From assembly GCA_963714035.1 (NCBI GenBank), contig OY970224.1:806001-870000 (forward strand): a DNA stretch of 64,000 bases. The letters are read 5' to 3'. This DNA is from DATFVB01 sp963714035. Its GTDB lineage: Bacteria; Acidobacteriota; Thermoanaerobaculia; UBA5066; DATFVB01. Position 1 is the first letter of the stretch; every line of letters begins with the position of its first letter. The translations under genes were made by a program, and so were the position numbers. Shown piece by piece: positions 58,017-64,000 of the stretch. The notes under the pieces were generated by a model, which was given only the letters and a program-made list of their open reading frames with translations, made no database searches and was not told the DNA's origin.

Positions 58017-58559
58017 TTATTTGGCGAAAGGCAGGCCGAACTCGCGCAGAAGAGCCTGCGCGGTGTCGTCCCGCCCCGCCGTCGTCACGATCGTGACGTT
58101 CAATCCCTTCGACTTGTCGACCTTCGAATAGTCGATTTCCTGAAAGATCAGATGGTCCTTGACCCCGAGCGTGTAGTTCCCGCGCCCGTCGAACGACTTC
58201 GCCGAGACGCCGCGGAAGTCGCGCACGCGCGGGAGGGCGATCGCGATCAGCCGGTCGAGGAACTCGTACATGCGGTCGCCGCGCAGCGTGACCCGGCAGC
58301 CGATGGGCATGCCCTCCCGCAGCTTGAACGACGCGATCGACTTTTTCGCGCGCGTGACGACGGCCCTCTGCCCGGCGATGGCCGACAGCTCTTCGACCGC
58401 GGTGTCGAGGAGCTTGGCGTTTGCCGTCGCTTCGCCCATTCCCATGTTGAGGACGATGCGGTCGAGCTTCGGCACCGCCATCGTGTTCTCGATCCCGAAC
58501 TCCTTCGTGAGCTTCGGGACGATTTCCTTCTTATAGATCTCTCTCAGTCGCGCGGCCAT
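58017..58559 (-). CDS. rplE: Ribosomal protein L5
   Basis: This is a 180-residue 5S-rRNA-binding protein: IENTMAVPKLDRIVLNMGMGEATAN, PVVTRAKKSIASFKLREGMPIGCRVTLRG (here AVVTRAKKSIASFKLREG) and RDFRGVSAKSFDGRGNYTLGV. Confidence 0.98.
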   Translation of the reverse strand: MAARLREIYKKEIVPKLTKEFGIENTMAVPKLDRIVLNMGMGEATANAKLLDTAVEELSAIAGQRAVVTRAKKSIASFKLREGMPIGCRVTLRGDRMYEFLDRLIAIALPRVRDFRGVSAKSFDGRGNYTLGVKDHLIFQEIDYSKVDKSKGLNVTIVTTAGRDDTAQALLREFGLPFAK

Positions 58560-58567
58560 CGTTTCCT

Positions 58568-58891
58568 CTATCCCAGCACCGCGCCGCTCTTCTTCGCGAC
58601 GCGCTCGGCTCGCCCGTCCTCGGTCCGCCGCCGCCCGATCCGGGTCGGGGCGTTCTTTTCCGGATCGAGCAGCATGACGTTGGAGATGTGGATCGTCGCC
58701 TCGCGCTCGGACACGCCGCCCGCGATGTTCTTGGCCGGGTTCGGGCGCAGGTGCTTCTTGACCTGGTTCACGTGCTCCACGAGAACCCGTCCGGTCGCGG
58801 GATAGACCCGCATCACGCGCCCCTGCTTGCCCCGGTCCTTCCCGGCGATGACGACGACCACGTCGTTCTTCTTCAGCTTCACCTTCTTCAT
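58568..58891 (-). CDS. rplX: Ribosomal protein L24
   Basis: This is a 107-residue KOW protein that begins subunit assembly: KKNDVVVVIAGKDRGKQGRV is the KOW motif, followed by VLVEHVNQVKKHLRPNPAKN and a tail GRAERVAKKSGAVLG. Confidence 0.98.
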   Translation of the reverse strand: MKKVKLKKNDVVVVIAGKDRGKQGRVMRVYPATGRVLVEHVNQVKKHLRPNPAKNIAGGVSEREATIHISNVMLLDPEKNAPTRIGRRRTEDGRAERVAKKSGAVLG

Positions 58892-58917
58892 CGTCTTCCC
58901 CTCTCTCTCGCCGGCTT

Positions 58918-59295
58918 TCAGAGGACTTCCGGCGCGAGGGAGATGATCTTCATGAATTTCTTCTCCCGGAGCTCCCGGGCGACCGGGCCGAAGACGCGGG
59001 TGCCGACCGGCTCGTTCTCGGCGTTGACGAGGACCGCCGCGTTGTCGTCGAACCGGATGTACGACCCGTCCTTCCGGCGCTGCTGCCGCCGCGTCCGCAC
59101 GATGACGGCCTTGACGACGCGCTTCCCGTGCTTCTCGACGAACGGAGAGTCGGGCGCGGCCTCCTTGACGGACGCCGTGATGACGTCCCCGAGGTAGGCA
59201 TACCGGGAATTCGACCCGCCCTTCTTCTTGATGCAGGCGATCTTGCGGGCTCCGGAGTTGTCCGCGACCTCGAGCACCGTTCCCATCTGGATCAT
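58918..59295 (-). CDS. rplN: Ribosomal protein L14
   Basis: This is a 125-residue protein: MIQMGTVLEVADNSGARKI, VVRTRRQQRRKDGSYIRFDDNAAVL and GTRVFGPVARELREKKFMKIISLAPEVL. It is slightly extended in the RRQQRRKD loop. Confidence 0.98.
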   Translation of the reverse strand: MIQMGTVLEVADNSGARKIACIKKKGGSNSRYAYLGDVITASVKEAAPDSPFVEKHGKRVVKAVIVRTRRQQRRKDGSYIRFDDNAAVLVNAENEPVGTRVFGPVARELREKKFMKIISLAPEVL

Positions 59296-59298
59296 GGC

Positions 59299-59583
59299 CT
59301 ACGCCTCCGCCTTCCGGAGAACCTCGCGGACCGTCCAGCGCTTGCGCTTCGACATCGGCCGCGTTTCCTCGATCGCGACCCGGTCGCCCATCGCGGCCGA
59401 GCCCTTCTCGTCGTGCGCCATGAAACGCGACCGCCGCTTGATGTAGCGCTGATACCGCGGGTGGAGCACGGTGCGCTCGACCTCGACGACGACGGTCTTC
59501 TCCATCTTGTCCGAGATGACGCGGCCGATCTTCGTCTGCCGCCCTTTCTTGCCGGCCGAGGCCGGTGTGGCTGTCTCGCTCAC
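59299..59583 (-). CDS. rpsQ: Ribosomal protein S17
   Basis: This is a 94-residue OB-fold protein: GRVISDKMEKTVVVEVERTVLHPRYQRYIKR and GDRVAIEETRPMSKRKRWTV. The start is a GTG overlapping the rpmC stop (GTGA). Confidence 0.97.
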   Translation of the reverse strand: MSETATPASAGKKGRQTKIGRVISDKMEKTVVVEVERTVLHPRYQRYIKRRSRFMAHDEKGSAAMGDRVAIEETRPMSKRKRWTVREVLRKAEA

Positions 59584-59783
59584 GCTTTCTCCCCGATGGC
59601 TCGCGCGAAGGTCTTCACCCGCGCGATGTCCCGGCGCACCGCGCGCAGGCGGGACGGGTTTTCCAACTGGCCGGTCGTCTTCTGCAGCCGGAGCTTCCAG
59701 AGCGCGTCCCGCAGCTCCTTCTCCCTGGCCGCGAGCGCGTCGGCGCCCTCTCCGCGAAGCTGTTCCAGGTCTTTCTTCTTCAC
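59580..59783 (-). CDS. rpmC: Ribosomal protein L29
   Basis: This is a 67-residue helical protein at the tunnel exit: MKKKDLEQLRGEGADALAAR and LWKLRLQKTTGQLENPSRLR, then VRRDIARVKTFARAIGEK. The start is a GTG overlapping the rplP stop (GTGA), and the stop overlaps the rpsQ GTG. Confidence 0.96.
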   Translation of the reverse strand: MKKKDLEQLRGEGADALAAREKELRDALWKLRLQKTTGQLENPSRLRAVRRDIARVKTFARAIGEKA

Positions 59784-60208
59784 AGCGCCACCGCCTTCGC
59801 CTCGTGCCGCGCGACGAAGCGCGTCCGGATCCCGATCTTGTCGGCCGCGAGCTTCATCGCGGCCTTCGCCGTGGGGTCGTCGACGCCCTCCATCTCGAAG
59901 AGGATCCGTCCCGGCTTGACGACGGCGACCCAACCCTCGGGCGCGCCCTTTCCCTTCCCCATCCGGGTCTCGGCGGGCTTCTTCGTGATCGGCTTGTCCG
60001 GGAACACCCGGATCCAGATCTTGCCGCCGCGCTTGATGTGGCGGGTCATCGCGATCCGGGCCGCCTCGATCTGGCGCGCGGTCACCCAGCCCGGATCGAG
60101 GGACTGGAGGCCGAAATCGCCGAACGAGAGGTCGGAGCCGCGCTGCGCCTTGCCGCGCATCCGTCCCCGCTGCTGTTTGCGGAACTTGACCTTGCTGGGC
60201 ATCAACAT
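59780..60208 (-). CDS. rplP: Ribosomal protein L16
   Basis: This is a 142-residue protein near the peptidyl-transferase centre: MLMPSKVKFRKQQRGRMRGK, WVTARQIEAARIAMTRHIKRGGKIWIRVFPDKP and GKGKGAPEGWVAVVKPGRILFE. The first ATG matches the family start MLMP. Confidence 0.98.
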   Translation of the reverse strand: MLMPSKVKFRKQQRGRMRGKAQRGSDLSFGDFGLQSLDPGWVTARQIEAARIAMTRHIKRGGKIWIRVFPDKPITKKPAETRMGKGKGAPEGWVAVVKPGRILFEMEGVDDPTAKAAMKLAADKIGIRTRFVARHEAKAVAL

Positions 60209-60218
60209 GAGTTCGTCC

Positions 60219-60884
60219 TTACGCCGTCTTCTTCACTTCGCGCCGGCGGTTCTTCATCTTGTGCTGCTCGCCGCGGTAGATCCACGCCTTGACGCCGATC
60301 TTTCCGTAGGTCGTGTGCGCCTCGGCGAACCCGTAGTCGATGTCCGCCTTCAGCGTGTGGAGCGGGAGCCGCCCCTCCTGGTACCACTCCGAGCGGGCGA
60401 TCTCGGCGCCGTTCAACCGCCCGGCGCAGCGGATCTTGATCCCCTGGGCGCCGAACCGCTGCGCGGATTCGATCGCTTTCTTCATCGCCCGGCGGAACGC
60501 GACGCGGCGCTCGAGCTGCATCGCGATCGATTCCGCGACGAGCTGGGCGTCGGTCTCGGGCCGCTGGATCTCGATGATGTTGATGTGGACTTCGTTCTTG
60601 GTCTTCTTCTGGAGCTCGTCGCGAAGCTTGTCGACCTCCGCGCCGCGCTTTCCGATGATGACCCCCGGCCTCGAGGTCTGCACGTTGATCTTCAGCTTGT
60701 TGGCGTAGCGCTCGATGTCGATCTCGGACACGCCCGCGTGCGCGAGGCGGCCCTTCAGCTCGCGGCGGAGCTTCATGTCGTCGTGAAGGTACTGGCGATA
60801 CTGGTCGCGCTCGGCGTACCAGCGCGAATGCCAGGTCCGGTTGAATCCCAGGCGAAACCCGTACGGGTGAACTTTCTGGCCCAT
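60219..60884 (-). CDS. rpsC: Ribosomal protein S3
   Basis: This is a 221-residue protein. MGQKVHPYGFRLGFNRTWHS opens it; the KH domain has SRPGVIIGKRGAEVDKLRDEL, and the C-terminal domain GAQGIKIRCAGRLNGAEIARSEWYQEGRLPLHTLKADIDYG. Confidence 0.98.
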   Translation of the reverse strand: MGQKVHPYGFRLGFNRTWHSRWYAERDQYRQYLHDDMKLRRELKGRLAHAGVSEIDIERYANKLKINVQTSRPGVIIGKRGAEVDKLRDELQKKTKNEVHINIIEIQRPETDAQLVAESIAMQLERRVAFRRAMKKAIESAQRFGAQGIKIRCAGRLNGAEIARSEWYQEGRLPLHTLKADIDYGFAEAHTTYGKIGVKAWIYRGEQHKMKNRRREVKKTA

Positions 60885-60891
60885 CTTCCCC

Positions 60892-61236
60892 TTACCCTCT
60901 CGCCTCGTCGGAGACTTCGAGCGTGACGTGGCTCTTCCGTTTCTGGATGCGATAGGCGCGGCCCATCGGGGCCGGCCGGATCCGCTTCTCGCGGGGGCCT
61001 CCGTCGACGTGAATCTTCCGGACGACGAGCCGGTCGACGTCGACGCCCGACTCTTTCTGCTCGGCGTTGGCGATCGCCGACTTGAGCAGCTTCAGCAGGT
61101 CGCGGCAGGCGTATTTCGGCGTGCCGCGCAGGATCGCGGCCGCGTCGTTGACCTTCTTCCCGCGGATCAGGTCCGCGACGAGGCGGACCTTCTGGGCCGA
61201 CCCTTTCATGTACCGCAGTCGAGCGACGGCGTTCAT
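60892..61236 (-). CDS. rplV: Ribosomal protein L22
   Basis: This is a 114-residue protein lining the exit tunnel: ARLRYMKGSAQKVRLVADLIRGK and IHVDGGPREKRIRPAPMGRAYRIQKRKSHVTLEV. ATG 61236 is preferred, since GGGGAG lies 6 nt upstream; ATG 61242 would abut it. Confidence 0.97.
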   Translation of the reverse strand: MNAVARLRYMKGSAQKVRLVADLIRGKKVNDAAAILRGTPKYACRDLLKLLKSAIANAEQKESGVDVDRLVVRKIHVDGGPREKRIRPAPMGRAYRIQKRKSHVTLEVSDEARG

Positions 61237-61249
61237 CGTCATCTCCCCT

Positions 61250-61594
61250 TTACGCCTTGGCCGCCGGAGCGGGCGCGGCCCCGGGCGCTCCCGGCGCGCC
61301 GCCCGGCCTGGCGCCGGCCGCCGCCGCGTCCGCCTTCTTCCCGCTGTGCCCCTTGAAGATCCGGGTCGGCGCGAACTCGCCGAGCTTGTGGCCGACCATG
61401 TTTTCCGCGACGTACACCGGAATGAACTTCCGGCCGTTGTGGACCGCGATCGTGTGCCCGACCATGTCGGGGATGATCGTGGAACGCCGGGACCAGGTCT
61501 TGACGACCTTCTTCTCGCGCGACTGGTTCAGCGCGTCGATCTTCTTCTTCAGATGATCGTCGAGGAACGGGCCTTTCTTGATCGAACGAGCCAT
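61250..61594 (-). CDS. rpsS: Ribosomal protein S19 with Ala/Pro/Gly C-terminal tail
   Basis: This is a 114-residue protein. The core is MARSIKKGPFLDDHLKKKID, TWSRRSTIIPDMVGHTIAVHNGRKFIPVYV and GHKLGEFAPTRIFKGHSG. About 28 extra residues (PGGAPGAPGAAPAPAAKA) form a tail beyond the normal ~90-residue length. Confidence 0.97.
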   Translation of the reverse strand: MARSIKKGPFLDDHLKKKIDALNQSREKKVVKTWSRRSTIIPDMVGHTIAVHNGRKFIPVYVAENMVGHKLGEFAPTRIFKGHSGKKADAAAAGARPGGAPGAPGAAPAPAAKA

Positions 61595-61597
61595 CTC

Positions 61598-62419
61598 TTA
61601 CTTCCTTCGCCGGACGATCATCGCGTCCGTTCGTTTGTTGTTTCGGGTCTTGAACCCCTTCGTCTTCCAGCCCCACGGGGAGACCGGATGCCGGCCGCCC
61701 GAGGTCTTTCCTTCGCCGCCGCCCATCGGATGGTCGACGGGATTCATCGAAACGCCCCGGTTGTGCGGCTTCCAGCCGAGCCACCGCGAGCGTCCCGCCT
61801 TCCCGATCGAGAGGTTCTCGTGTTCGATGTTGCCGACCTGCCCGATCGTCGCGTAGCAGTCGATGAACACCTTCCGCGTCTCGCCGGAAGGGAGGCGGAC
61901 CTGGGCGTATTCCCCTTCCTTGGCCATGAGCTGCGCCGCCGCGCCGGCGGAGCGGACCATCTGGCCACCCCGGCCGAGCTTCAGCTCGATGTTGTGGATC
62001 GTCGTGCCGACCGGGATCCCCCGCAGCGGCAGCGCGTTGCCCGGCAGGATGTCCGCCTTCGGCCCCGAGATGACCCGCGCCCCGACCTCAAGCCCGACCG
62101 GCGCCAGGATGTAGCGCTTCTCGCCGTCGGCGTAGTGAAGCAGGGCGATGTTCGCCGTGCGGTTCGGATCGTATTCGATCGAGGCCACGCTCGCGGGAAC
62201 GTCCATCTTCTCCCGCCGGAAGTCGATGACGCGGTACTGACGCTTGTGACCCCCGCCCATGAACCGCGAGGTGATCTGGCCGCTGCTGTTGCGTCCCCCC
62301 GTTCGGCGCTTGGGCGTGACGAGGCTCTTTTCCGGACGGTCGGCCGTGATCTCCGAGAACGTCATCGACGTCTGGAACCGGCGGCCGGCGGACGTGGGCT
62401 TGAACGACTTTACGGGCAT
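61598..62419 (-). CDS. rplB: Ribosomal protein L2
   Basis: This is a 273-residue core protein of the peptidyl-transferase region: MPVKSFKPTSAGRRFQTSMT, SSGQITSRFMGGGHKRQYRVIDFRR and GVSMNPVDHPMGGGEGKTSGGRHPVSPWG, which contains the essential His. Confidence 0.98.
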   Translation of the reverse strand: MPVKSFKPTSAGRRFQTSMTFSEITADRPEKSLVTPKRRTGGRNSSGQITSRFMGGGHKRQYRVIDFRREKMDVPASVASIEYDPNRTANIALLHYADGEKRYILAPVGLEVGARVISGPKADILPGNALPLRGIPVGTTIHNIELKLGRGGQMVRSAGAAAQLMAKEGEYAQVRLPSGETRKVFIDCYATIGQVGNIEHENLSIGKAGRSRWLGWKPHNRGVSMNPVDHPMGGGEGKTSGGRHPVSPWGWKTKGFKTRNNKRTDAMIVRRRK

Positions 62420-62427
62420 CGAATCAC

Positions 62428-62718
62428 CTACACGCCTTCGAAGAATTCAATGGGCTTCTCCCCCGCCGCGAGGCGCACGTACGCCTTCTTCCAGTCTCGG
62501 CGCTGGCCGGCGAACTTCCCCATGCGCTTCCATTTGCCGCCGCGGTTCGCGACGCGGACGGAGTCGACCTTGACGTTGAAGAGCATCTCGACGGCGGCCT
62601 TCACTTCGATCTTGTTCGCGGCCGGATCGATCTCGAAGCACACCGTGTTCGCGGAGTCCTTCAGACGCGTGGACTGCTCGGTGATCAGGGGACGGCGGAT
62701 GACCTGGTGCAGGTTCAT
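62428..62718 (-). CDS. rplW: Ribosomal protein L23
   Basis: This is a 96-residue protein at the tunnel exit that docks trigger factor and SRP: VIRRPLITEQSTRLKDSANTVCFEIDPAANKIEVKAAVEMLFNVKV. The start overlaps the rplD stop (ATGA). Confidence 0.97.
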   Translation of the reverse strand: MNLHQVIRRPLITEQSTRLKDSANTVCFEIDPAANKIEVKAAVEMLFNVKVDSVRVANRGGKWKRMGKFAGQRRDWKKAYVRLAAGEKPIEFFEGV

Positions 62719-63347
62719 GATCTCCCCTCGAGCGTCTTCGCGACCCGGGCGAGCGCCTCGCGCGTCACGACGACGAACCCGTGGTTGAGCACGTCGTACG
62801 CATTGACGCCGAGAGGGTCGACGTGCTTCAGCCCCTTCACGTTCCCGAGCGCGCGCGCGAGATTCTCGTTCTCACGGGAGTCGACGAAGAGCGCCTTCCC
62901 CGTGATCCCGAGCGCGGAGAGGTTCCCGACCAGCTCGCGCGTCTTGTGCGACGGCAGCGCGAGGTCCTCGAGGATCACCAGCCGTGATTCCTTGACCTTG
63001 CGCGAGAGCACGGACCGGAGCGCATTCTTCTTCTCGTTGACCGAGATCGCGTGCGCGTACGAGCGCGGCACCGGGCCGAAGACGGTCCCGCCGTGGCGGT
63101 GGATCGGCGGACGGCCGCCGCCCTGGCGGGCGCGCCCCGTTCCCTTCTGCTTGAAGGGCTTGCGCCCCGAGCCGGACACCTCGGCGCGGGTCTTCGTCTT
63201 GTGCGTCCCCCTCCGAAGGGCGGCCAGGTGCGCCTTGACGACCGCCCACACGAGGTGGCGGCGGTAGGGCTGCTCGAATACCGACGCCGGGAGCTCGACG
63301 GCCCCGACCTTTTCCTTGTTCCAGTTCCAGACGTCCACGCTCGCCAT
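62715..63347 (-). CDS. rplD: Ribosomal protein L4
   Basis: This is a 210-residue protein: RRGTHKTKTRAEVSGSGRKPFKQKGTGRARQG (tunnel loop), HRHGGTVFGPVPRSYAHAISVNEKK and the C-terminal domain LVGNLSALGITGKALFVD. ATG 63347 is used; the long open frame upstream is a shadow of rplC. Confidence 0.97.
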   Translation of the reverse strand: MASVDVWNWNKEKVGAVELPASVFEQPYRRHLVWAVVKAHLAALRRGTHKTKTRAEVSGSGRKPFKQKGTGRARQGGGRPPIHRHGGTVFGPVPRSYAHAISVNEKKNALRSVLSRKVKESRLVILEDLALPSHKTRELVGNLSALGITGKALFVDSRENENLARALGNVKGLKHVDPLGVNAYDVLNHGFVVVTREALARVAKTLEGRS

Positions 63348-63352
63348 CCGCT

Positions 63353-63997
63353 TTACTCCGTTTTCGCCGCGAAGCTCGAGCGGACGATCCGCACGTACGA
63401 GTTCCGCGCTCCCGGGACGGGCCCGCTGAGATAGATCAGGTGGTTCTCGGCGTCGATTTTCGCGACCACGACGTTTTTCGACGTCGCGTGGCGTCCGCCG
63501 AGGCGGCCCGACGACCGCGTTCCGGGATAGACGCGCGACGGGAACGCCGACGGCCCGATCGAACCGGGCGCCCGATGGAACATCGAGCCGTGCGTCGCGC
63601 GGCCGCCCGCGAAATGGTGCCGCCTCACGACGCCGGCGAAGCCCTTTCCCTTCGACCACCCCTCGACGTCGACGTGCTCGTTGACGGCGAACGTGTCGGC
63701 GAGGACCTTGTCGCCGGGCTTCAAGTCGTCTCCCTCGGCGATGCGGAACTCGGCGAGGTCGCGCATCGGCGCGACGGACGCGCGGTCGAAGTGCCCCTTG
63801 AGGGCCTTCGTCACGTTCCGAGGCGCGCGCTCTTCGACGAGCCCGAGCTGGATCGCGTCGTAGCCGTCCTTCGCCGCCGTCTTCTTCTGGACGACGAGGC
63901 ACGGGCCGGCCTTGACGACCGTGACGGGGACGACGGTGCCGTCCTCGCGGAAGATCTGGGTCATCCCCACTTTTTTCCCGATCAGGCCCTGAATCAT
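63353..63997 (-). CDS. rplC: Ribosomal protein L3
   Basis: This is a 214-residue protein, complete within the window: MIQGLIGKKVGMTQIFREDG and the signature GFAGVVRRHHFAGGRATHGSMFHRAPGSIG. The start is 3 bp from the window end; rpsJ would be expected just beyond. It is the first visible gene of the S10-spc-alpha operon. Confidence 0.98.
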   Translation of the reverse strand: MIQGLIGKKVGMTQIFREDGTVVPVTVVKAGPCLVVQKKTAAKDGYDAIQLGLVEERAPRNVTKALKGHFDRASVAPMRDLAEFRIAEGDDLKPGDKVLADTFAVNEHVDVEGWSKGKGFAGVVRRHHFAGGRATHGSMFHRAPGSIGPSAFPSRVYPGTRSSGRLGGRHATSKNVVVAKIDAENHLIYLSGPVPGARNSYVRIVRSSFAAKTE

Positions 63998-64000
63998 GAC

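Noticed and set aside
55094..58096. Plus-strand frame of 1000 codons across several ribosomal genes
   Set aside because: It spans many real ribosomal genes on the other strand and shows no protein-like pattern.
1..64000. CRISPR arrays, tRNA, rRNA, transposases, phage genes
   Set aside because: No regularly spaced repeats, no tRNA-like TTCGAANC arms with cloverleaf context, and no transposase or integrase motif was seen in any gene.

Overview
The window is about 68-70% GC and reads as a chromosomal stretch of a Gram-negative bacterium. It carries a TonB-dependent receptor, a TolC/RND tripartite pump and many signal-peptide proteins. The mix of DUF4331, DUF5666-like and YncE/phosphoesterase proteins, BNR-propeller secreted proteins, a Chlamydia-style long GreA, a cysteine-containing S4 and a zinc-type S14 fits an Acidobacteriota lineage, perhaps Thermoanaerobaculia-like. 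That placement is inferred from gene content. No tRNA, rRNA, CRISPR array, insertion sequence or phage gene was seen.

Layout. 0-1 kb: end of a radical SAM gene and its TIGR04282 transferase partner (minus strand). 1.1-6.6 kb: MFS transporter, DedA protein, thioredoxin, DUF547 protein and a long Gre-factor protein. 6.6-10.5 kb: CDF metal exporter and a PAS/GAF/GGDEF/EAL protein. 10.6-19.7 kb: a compact plus-strand metal and envelope region (DUF4331, TPR protein, NicO/HupE-type transporter, NiCoT-type transporter, cupin, ECF sigma factor, RskA-like anti-sigma factor, ZIP transporter, DUF5666-like repeat protein). 19.8-28.7 kb: a divergent metal locus, with a small CxxC secreted protein plus TonB receptor going left and a second small CxxC protein plus TolC/adaptor/CzcA-type RND pump going right. 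28.8-33.5 kb: ribF, rimO and asnS, separated by repeat-rich spacers. 33.5-38.7 kb: a coupled cluster of methyltransferases and large GT-C-like membrane proteins. 38.7-48.5 kb: YncE/phosphoesterase protein, LemA, M48 peptidase, trans-sulfuration enzyme, folE, BNR-propeller protein and a BtuF-like protein. 48.7-64 kb: an uninterrupted minus-strand S10-spc-alpha ribosomal operon from rplC to rplQ, with secY, adk, map, infA and rpoA.

Three features recur. Many first genes have a TANNNT -10 box only 6-10 nt before the start codon, which implies leaderless mRNAs, while genes inside operons are joined by GTGA or ATGA stop-start overlaps. Several families of GC-rich dispersed repeats sit between genes, mostly next to gene ends. 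Metal handling is over-represented between 6.6 and 28.7 kb (CDF, NicO, NiCoT, ZIP, TonB receptor, HME-RND, small cysteine-pair proteins). The least-described systems here are the DUF4331-TPR-NicO-NiCoT block beside an ECF/anti-sigma module, and the paired small CxxC proteins in the divergent TonB/RND locus.
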